A stretch of 64,000 nt of DNA, taken from Amphiura filiformis (taxonomy: Eukaryota; Echinodermata; Ophiuroidea; Amphilepidida; Amphiuridae). The notes under the pieces are model-generated. The model saw only the letters and a list, made by a program, of their open reading frames with translations. It was not told where the DNA came from and did not search any database. The stretch is taken from contig NC_092642.1 of NCBI RefSeq assembly GCF_039555335.1, positions 55,593,776 through 55,657,775 on the forward strand, given 5' to 3'. This document shows positions 56,775 through 64,000 of the stretch, piece after piece (positions within the stretch are counted from its first letter, which is position 1; each line of letters opens with the position of its first letter). The position numbers and the translations under genes are program-made.

Positions 56775-57129
56775 ATCACCATATAGACGGACTTTATTTC
56801 ATCATAGATTTTCCGGCCATTTTAGGCCTATAACCCTTCAAATGCAGGAACTTAATAACACCGCGTGCCTAAATATTCTCCATCTTGCAGGTTATGCGCA
56901 TACCGCCAATCTAGCGCCACCTATAAAGAAAGTAAATGTACTAATGAGACCATTTTTGAACCATAATGTACATAAGGACCAGTGATTACGCTGTCTTTTT
57001 AGGATATACAGGGGTGAACGTAACTGGTACCTTAATTTTTTTTGGCTTATTGTATTTGGTTGATGCACCACCTAACATAATAAATTGAATTGAATTAATA
57101 TCAAGGGCCATCAACTCTATAAGCAAATA

Positions 57130-57263
57130 TTATTTGCTAAGCGACTTTCGTTTGCAGTTACTGCCTATTTCCAAGAGGAACTGAGGACATATTCCAAGAA
57201 GAGATATCGCACTCAATGTCAAAAACGACAGGACGTAATTTCCAGTTAGGTCGAAGAACCAGC
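57130..57263 (-). CDS. transporter terminal exon
   Basis: The acceptor TTTCTTGCAG (on the - strand) ends at 57264. With the G left by the previous exon, the frame reads GWFFDLTGNYVLSF and one last hydrophobic segment. A short basic tail (CKRKSLSK) and TAA at 57132-57130 follow. The conserved DLTG-Y motif fixes both frame and identity, although the piece is too short to stand out as a long open frame. Confidence 0.88.
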
Positions 57264-60200
57264 CTGCAAGAAATAAGTTAATTACACATGTTAAAAATAA
57301 GTCCAAGGGAAGATCATGATGACATCAAGATGACGGTGATGTAAGATACGTAGGAAAATAAAACCGAAAAAGGTTTTACTTGGCATAAATGATCCCTTCA
57401 CAATTTGTCATATTTTAATAAAACGTTTTGGTGCGTGAATTAACAACTCATTCATTATCTGGCTAAAATGATTCAATCATGACACCTGGCACCAACTGTC
57501 AACATTTGACAATCAATTGCCTCAGGCAAAGGGCACTTCCTGGAAAGCTGGACTTAATAATGTCATATGATGGAACTGATTGCCCATCATGACACCTGCT
57601 ACCAACTGTCAACATTTGACAACCAATTGCCTCAGGCAAAGGGCACTTCCTGGAAAGCTGGACTTAATAATGTCATGTGATGGAACTGATTGCCCATCAT
57701 GACACCTGCTACCAACTGTCAACATCTGACAATCAATTGCCTCAGGCAAAGGGCACTTCCTGGAAAACTGGACTTAATAATGTCATATGATGGAACTGAT
57801 TGCCCATCATGACGCCTGCTACCAACTGTCAACATTTGACAATCAATTGCCCAGGTAAAGGACACTTCCTGCAAAGCTGGACTTAATAATGTCATATGAT
57901 GGAACTGATTGCCCATCATGACACCTGCTACCAACTGTCAACATTTGACAACCAATTGCCTCAGGCAAAGGGCACTTCCTAGAAAGATGGACTTAATAAT
58001 GTCATATGATGGAACTGATTGCCCATCATGACACCTGCTACCAACTGTCAACATTTGACAATCAATTGCCTCAGGCAAAGGGCACTTCCTGGAAAGCTGG
58101 ACTTAATAATGTCATATGATGGAACTGATTGCCCATCATGACACCTGCCACCAACTGTCAACATTTGACAACCAACACACATGCAAAGGTCATTTTCTGG
58201 TAAGCTGGGCTGAACAAGATCATTCAATGTTGTAACTGATGATGTATATGTACTACACCTACCCGGCCGTGTGACAAACAGAAATATGGTAAAACTGTAA
58301 TCTCAGTGTTGAAATCATAAATTAAAAATTCTTTTTGAAAACTAAAGCTCAAAGCTGTGAAAAGCATTTGGTTAGAATTTGAAAGCTTTTAAAGGGAATG
58401 ATAACATAATGGGCAACACTGAAGGCTATAATAAAGGTGGCTATTATAGCTGTGTATGTTCTTTTAATACTCCATTTGTGTCATTAGTCCAATACGATTA
58501 AAGAATTACAAGAGTTTTCATTTGTCAAAACCAACTTGAATACTAGTTTTTCTTGCTGACAGTTTCGTCAGTGAACCATTGACTTTATCAACAAAAAATA
58601 TAATACGATTGTTGTTGTTCCTTTGAATGAAAACATATGCAGATTACAAAGTTGTGCTAGGTTACTCGACCGATTACATCATGCCATTCTCAGCATGACT
58701 CAACAGAAACAATGCTTTTAACTTTGGAATCGGCATCTTTTTTCGTACAAATGGTCACTAGGCCGCTATAGTAAAAATTTTGGATTATTGACACAAATGA
58801 CTTATAGAAATGTGCAGACGATATCTTGGAGTTCTTTTGGCTATAGACGAATCCAATTTCACGCATTCCTACACCTCAATGGCAGCCATAGCCGCGACGG
58901 GGACCCAGCTATCTCACCTGAAATGTGAAATGATGCGGTCTTGAAGGGTATTTTAAACTGCATTCTATCACCCAAAAGAATGATGACAGTTTACAACACA
59001 AAAGAATCTAACATCGAATTTTAAGCGGGTTTAAGCCACCAAATTGGGTACTCACAACACCTGTTTGGTGCATGCGGGGACCCTATAATGACCAAATCCT
59101 GACCATGACTTGGCTCGTTGGATTCGTCTATATTTCAGTCTTAAAATGTAACGCACAGATTTTGAGTTTTCCAAGAAATGTAGGCATCATTTTTCAGTGT
59201 GATGATTCCTTTCATGTGCCCGATTTGTTTCGCACATAGAGCTTATGGGCAGACATGAACTTTTAAAAGCAACGATTTAATCGAATTAATGTATGAATAA
59301 TTACATTGGTACTTACCTGAGAAAAATCCACTTAGGATTGAGCCAACACTGTACCCCACGTTTATCCAGAGAACGGCATTGGTCATTTTATCTTCGTCAA
59401 TGACATTTTTTATCACTTTCATCACACTCAACTTGGACATTGCTCTCCAAAAGCCAAATACTACAGACAGCAAAGCGAGTCCCATATAAGAATGAAAGAG
59501 TGACACTACCGGATCCATTGCCAATGACGCAGCAACCATAACAGATGCGATATAAAGAAGTACACTAGGCGATAAGGTTTTTGCCATGAACGGATACAGG
59601 ATGCAGGCGATGAGATTGCCAATACCTCCAGCAGTCGCGATAAATGAGGCGTGGTATGGTTCAAAGCCAAGATCTATTGAATGAGGTACTAGATAAATCA
59701 TCCACCCTGTTAAGCAGTAGCCGTGTGAGATGTAAATACTTATCAATGACAGGAAGCTAGCATCCGTAAACAAAGTAAGATCCAAATAATAAACTACATT
59801 TGCAAGGAAAGAACCGCTGTTTGACCTCCTTTGCATTAACGGTGTATATTCGCTTTCAGGTATGTTTCCAATGTGGGCGTCATCATTTACTGTTGAAACT
59901 GGTCTAAGCATAGCTCCAGATACTATGAAATAGAGATTGATACCAGCCAATAAAAGAAAAGACCCTCGCCATCCGTAGATATCAAGAAATAGTTGTGTTA
60001 ATGGAGGCATAACCATAACACCTATGGCCACTCCTGTCTCTGCAAAAGCATTTGCAGTATCGTAATACTTATCAAAGTAGATAACCATTTGGCTTATAAC
60101 AACACACTCAGCTCCGATCGAAAAACCTTGATTAAAGATAGAGGCAACAACATTATGATTTCTCTCTACAATATATCTGCCAAATTTTCATTAGGCGGAG

Positions 60201-61159
60201 ACGCCGTATTTAGCGTTAGCTTTTGATATTTAATTATTTTCCTTATTTTCAACCGGCTTAATCGGGTGAAAAGCCAGTAAAATAATTCAATGTCCAAAGC
60301 TAACGTTAAATACGGCGCCTCCTCCTAATGTTTTTGTATGACTCGTACAATACTTATATTTCAAAACGATTAAAGCTTTTATTCAAATTTTAACGCTACA
60401 GACATTCCATATCAAAAGCAGTTTACATGTATCTGACAAATGACAAGTGTTTTTATTGTTTAAGGTGGAATCCCCCGGTTGTGGGCAAAAATATTAACTT
60501 TACAAATTGGAATTAAGGAAAAAAAATACCTTTCTTTTGCTTTTTGTTTGACAACAATCGGAGCTTCCATTCAAAAGTTATATTCAAAAATGTAACTTCG
60601 CGAGGCAAATTTTGTAAAATTAATTCTTATGTATTTTATTGTTTTCTCAAGCTGCGATATTTAACGTTTTTCCCTTTTAAAAAAATCATATCTAAAAAAA
60701 AATCAAGATTTTGACCTCTAATCTTCACTATTATTTGTGATAATTCAAGTGTGTCTTTTCCAAATCAAAATTATAATCGAACAGTGTTTCTAAAATATAA
60801 AAATCCTAAAAACAGTGTTTCTAGACTAAAATTCACTAAATTGCTGATATCTCGAAAACTTTTTTTTCGCGAACGCATGTCCGCACGGAACATGATATCT
60901 CAATTTTTTTATCTATCAATCTATCTTCGTCTGTTGTCCCGCCATTTTGGAACATGTCTTACTACAGCATTCGAGAGATCACTATAATAATAAACTAATA
61001 AATGTGTGAAAAAAATACCTGTCAAAAGTAAAGCTATCAACAGAGTGGGAACTGATGTCGACACAGACGCAATAATCAATGCAGTCGCTGCCAATAGGCC
61101 AAACACCATCACGGTAGAACGGGGTGACACACGTTTGCTTAGAGCACCAGCTAAAGGAC
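57130..61159 (-). CDS. SLC16-like (monocarboxylate transporter family) MFS protein, 3' part
   Basis: Seen on the - strand: exons 61159-61019, 60126-59317 and 57263-57130 with AG/GT borders, all joined in phase 1, open for about 360 residues to TAA. The predicted protein is strongly hydrophobic with repeated 20-residue segments typical of MFS transporters. A hydrophilic loop of about 35 residues containing PESEYTPLMQRR separates the two halves. Known SLC16 landmarks: GPLAGALSKR, YFDKYYDTANAFAETG (family YFxKRR-LA-G), PL..L...YGWRGSFLLLAG, and the last-helix motif AGW-DLTG-Y seen here as GWFFDLTGNY. The family moves monocarboxylates, aromatic amino acids or related substrates across the plasma membrane; the substrate cannot be told. 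The double Arg usually after YFxK is Tyr-Tyr here. The N-terminal exon with the DGGWGW motif was not found and is presumably beyond 64000. Confidence 0.88.
57480..58190. repeat. 110-bp tandem array in the transporter intron
   Basis: Seven units (anchor ACCAACTGTCAACATTTGAC at 57491, 57601, 57711, 57821, 57930, 58040 and 58150) lie within the last intron of the transporter gene. Confidence 0.95.
58844..59130. mobile_element. TA-flanked MITE in the transporter intron
   Basis: The inverted ends TAGACGAATCCAA are flanked by TA on both sides (58842-58843 and 59131-59132). 287 bp, non-coding. Confidence 0.8.
59317..60126 (-). CDS. transporter main exon: about nine membrane segments
   Basis: This 810-base exon starts after an AG at 60128-60127 and ends at donor GTAAGT from 59316. 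It continues FSIGAECVVISQ, then MVIYFDKYY at 60088. It holds the YGWRG motif, the cytoplasmic loop (SEYTPLMQRR), and the second half through GYSVGSILSGFFS. It is phase 1 on both sides. Confidence 0.9.
60187..60333. repeat. 147-bp foldback repeat in the transporter intron
   Basis: CATTAGGCGGAGACGCCGTA and TTTAGCGTTAGC pair with the inverted right arm. It lies about 60 bp upstream (on the - strand) of the main exon's acceptor. Confidence 0.88.
61019..61159 (-). CDS. transporter exon: GPLAGALSKR and the following helix
   Basis: The acceptor (CTATTCAG read on the - strand) ends at 61160 and the donor is at 61018-61017. The exon encodes PLAGALSKRVSPRSTVMVFG followed by a hydrophobic stretch, and carries one base of a glycine codon into the next exon. 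Confidence 0.88.
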
Positions 61160-61178
61160 CTGAATAGAGACATAATTA

Positions 61179-61420
61179 TATACGAGGGTCATTCAAAAAG
61201 TTCTACCTCCATCATCTCATCTCTGGTATTTTACGTGCAAGGATATTGAAATTACCCATGATTATACTCTTACATCAAGCCTACAAAATAAAAAGTTATT
61301 TGATGAAAACGTAATTTTTATTGTTAAGATATGTTGGTTCAAGCGAATACAGATTTGGTACATCGGAAATGGTTAAAACTGAAGCCAACAGTTTAGTAAG
61401 CATCATATTGTTGCTTTGGA
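61179..61420. mobile_element. mariner-like element end
   Basis: TACGAGGGTCATTCAAAAAG is a typical mariner terminus. No matching right end is seen. Confidence 0.5.
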
Positions 61421-61649
61421 TAATGTCCATAAAAATGTTTTCAAGGTGTGGTTGTCCCACTGCTTACTCAGGATAAATATTTTGGTCCTATTTGAGCTCC
61501 CTGAAACATGTTTTATAGGAGGAGAAAACATCGAAGGGTTCAACAGACACACAAATGTTAGTGAAATTTGCCAGATTTCGACTAGACCACGTATAAGGTT
61601 AATTTGTAATTACGTCCTATTTTAAGCAATGGGTGCATCTTGACGTGGA

Positions 61650-62345
61650 AATAATAATAATAATATGTACACCTATAAAGCGCGCAGATCCGCAACAATC
61701 GCTCGTGGCACATACAGAGCAAAACAAAACATACCAGCAGGGATAATGGAAACAAGGAACAATTGCAATCAACAAAAGTACATTTCAATAACAATATACA
61801 TGGAGCAAAATATAAACAAAAAACTACACATTAATCCAGCTCAATAAGCAAGCTCGAAAAATTGTTTCTTGAGTACGGATTTGAATGACTCGATTGAAGA
61901 GTAACTGCGAATAAAATTGGGAAGATTGTTCCGTATGCGAGGGTCTGCCACAGAGAAGGCACGATCACCCAGGCCATGACCGAGATGATTTAGGTTGAAC
62001 AAGGAGAGTTTTATTTGCAGAACGGAGACCGGGGTGAGTTGTAAGTTCATATATCATATGTATGGGGAGCAATTCCATTGACAACACGGTAAGCGAGCAG
62101 CATAAGTTTGTATTTAAGCCGGAAGTTAACAGGGAGCCAGTGTAAATCAAACAAAACTGGAGAGATATGTGTTCAGAAGGTTATGTGTGGGTGACCAGTC
62201 TAGCAGAGGTATTTTGTTTAAGTTGCAGTCTGTGAATCTGATCTTTTGGAAGGCCAAACAGAATGGCATTACCCATGTCCAAGCGAGATGATACAAAAGC
62301 GTGGACCAACTGTTCTGTGGCTTCGACATATCGCACGACTCTTAA
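61650..62345 (-). pseudogene. CR1/L2-like LINE 3' fragment, second copy of the family
   Basis: The - strand reads, across several frames, EATEQLVHAFVSSRLD, NAILFGLPK, then GLGDRAFSVADPRIRNNLP and FKSVLKKQFF. It ends in an ATT microsatellite at about 61650-61664. It is related to the 14.1-14.9 kb copy and likewise 5'-truncated and frame-broken. Confidence 0.75.
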
Positions 62346-63000
62346 TATGATATTTGGTTAAAAATATGAATAGAGGGTTAAGTGCACAAAGTACAACAAA
62401 TTGGTTTGTGACCAAATGCAAGACATCAATGCATCTAAATAAAGTTAAATGTTGCAACCTTTTTTGTACATCAATTATACAGGGTTCGAATTGGCATGTG
62501 GGCGAATTGGTTTGGACTGAATTGACGATACGTGACCAAATTGGTTTGTGACCCAATTTACATTAGAATTGAGACTAGATTCTGCGCACGCGCACGGCTA
62601 TGCTCCCGATACTTGTATTCAAATAGACAGTCTATTACATCAGCTGTGGTCCGTTTCGTTGCTGCAAATAATATTGATATCGATATTGATATTTTTACAG
62701 ATCATGTGATCATTCGATATGATTCGAATTGTCATATGATCGTCAAACCTGTATTAGAAGGTGTCAGTTCTCCAGGAACTGACAAAAAAAACCCGTCAAA
62801 AACCAGCATAGTACTGCTTTTGAGCAATTTTGAAATTTGACCCCTATAAACTTTGATCTTGAAGTTTATGGCTCCTACACATGGCTAACGTGACACTGTA
62901 AAGTCCATTTCTGTTGCTTGCATCACTTTGAGCTCAATATTGTGACTCCAAAATTGATTAATCTGAAGTACTAACAAATAGTAACGTTTTAAGTAACGTC

Positions 63001-63105
63001 TTAAGGGATGGGGTATGAACGTTTGGACAGTATTTATTGTGGGACATTAGAGCACATCAGACATATCGAATTGCATTCTGAATACGAAGAATGTCCTTCT
63101 GATAT
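63001..63105. repeat. partial second copy of the 45109 foldback repeat
   Basis: About 100 bp almost identical to 45107-45208, from TTAAGGGATGGGG to GAATACGAAGAATGT, then diverging. The hairpin half is absent. Confidence 0.85.
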
Positions 63106-63508
63106 TAAATAATTGGCACATTCTCCGATAAAGTGTCCAAAAAGCCAAATCTGTGTCGCCCATAGTGTCAAGTCGTATTCAGACTTGTTTCGTCAGAAAG
63201 AAATGACTTTTATTAATATAACTAATACTTAGGAGTTGCTTTCTAAAATGTGTGGGGCTGGAGGTTGTAACATGCCTAGAAAGTATAAAACAATAAAGCT
63301 GATTATGCATGTCCATTGTTTTCCTCCATGTCGCCAGCCAAGGTACGTTCCGTATAATGTGTCCCTGTTCGTTAAACATGCGCGAATAATAATGGATTAT
63401 AGGTACTTTTCATTAGTGGTCTCATGCCCTAATTATAAAGTATAAAACATCACAACGCAAGTTATTAAATTTTTCCAACAGGTCTTTGAGACTATGTCGC
63501 CAAAATTG

Positions 63509-63892
63509 TTCACAGATACGTTACCATATTTCTAATGAATAACAATCTGTCAAAATAACTGGCTATATGAATGTTCCCATATGTTATGGATCAAGCAGGC
63601 TCTATAGTTATATTATATATGTGGTACATAACACAATGGTTTCAAAGTAAAAAATCAGGTCTATTAATGGCAAAAATCCTGACGTTACGTTCATGCGTTC
63701 ACAGATACGTTACCTAAATTCTACTCCCTCGGAAAAACGCTGTGATAAATGAAGCCAAATACCATACCAGAATTCAGTACATTGGGTGATGACTGATCAA
63801 GTATGGGTATTAAGTCGGTAAGTTTTACACTTGCACGATTAAGACAAAAGTGGGAAAGGGCTTCACAGATACGTTACCACTGATACGTTACC
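63509..63892. repeat. spaced TTCACAGATACGTTACC motifs
   Basis: The 17-mer occurs at 63509-63525, 63698-63714 and 63862-63878, with a fourth partial copy (TGATACGTTACC) at 63881-63892. The DNA between them is otherwise unrelated. Confidence 0.85.
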
Positions 63893-64000
63893 CCAATGCG
63901 TACAAGTAATATTGCTCAAAAATGAAGTATTGTTGAAAAATCACCCATGCATTGTTTTGTGTTCTGAAACTATTAAAGTTTACGATTCTGAATGATTTTC

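Larger units (their letters stand above)
44927..57010. mobile_element. mariner-like element ends flanking the BEL/Pao insertion
   Basis: Near 44927 a sequence starts TACGAGGGGGTATCAAAATG, a mariner-type end, continuing through GTAATCACTGGTCC to GGTGGCGCTGGA. An inverted, diverged copy of the inner part lies at about 56930-57005 on the other side. This suggests one mariner-like element into which the retrotransposon and the hairpin element at 45109 inserted. The outermost part of the right end is missing. Confidence 0.5.
62346..64000. other. upstream intron of the transporter gene, or 5' region
   Basis: No exon was found here in phase with the 61159 exon. CAAATTGGTTTGTGAC occurs near 62397 and 62537. 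The rest shows nothing clear apart from the listed repeats. Confidence 0.5.

Overview
This is animal genomic DNA: AT-rich, intron-dominated and very full of transposon remnants. It fits a marine invertebrate, possibly a deuterostome such as an echinoderm or hemichordate, but that is a low-confidence guess from gene family content, MITE style and the many copies of the palindrome TAGGCCTA. Two host genes lie tail to tail. On the + strand is the 3' two thirds of a ZXD-family zinc-finger gene (ZXDA/B/C type). Six coding exons run from 1954 to 31535. They encode C2H2 fingers equivalent to human ZXDC fingers 5-10 and a C-terminal region ending in the family signature STINLQDL. All six exons join in one frame, with split codons matching at every junction. 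On the - strand is the 3' part of an SLC16-like (monocarboxylate transporter family) gene with three exons (61159-61019, 60126-59317, 57263-57130), also phase-consistent. The 5' ends of both genes lie outside the window.

The introns and the roughly 25 kb between the genes hold layered mobile elements. (1) A BEL/Pao-type LTR retrotransposon spans 45737-56774 on the - strand. It has 377-bp LTRs differing at about 2 positions and a perfect 5-bp target duplication (ATCAC). Its gag-pol is broken by several frameshifts and one amber codon. (2) A large CACTA-like structure spans 11780-20598, with about 370-bp terminal inverted repeats and a GAA duplication. (3) Many MITEs have readable target duplications: hAT-like (8 bp), Harbinger-like (TAA/TTA), TTAA elements and TA elements. 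One Harbinger-like insertion is confirmed by an empty copy of its host repeat. (4) There are LINE 3' fragments of CR1/L2-like and Tx1/L1-like type, tRNA-derived SINE-like pieces, and a decayed DDE transposase.

Between the two genes, at 42490-41778 (-), is a broken copy of a STELLO/DUF288-like protein, truncated where an LTR-like repeat begins. Tandem arrays are frequent: an 89-bp array that duplicates the end of a zinc-finger exon with its splice donor, a ~90-bp array carrying histone-type 3' hairpins, a 107-bp array with AGGTCA direct repeats, a 43-bp array interrupted by a large hairpin, a 60-bp array inside the retrotransposon and a 110-bp array in the transporter intron. I saw no CRISPR array, operon or prokaryotic feature. 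The most unusual signals are the exon-donor minisatellite, the spaced kappa-B-like motifs in a repeated LTR-like sequence, and the antisense histone-hairpin array.
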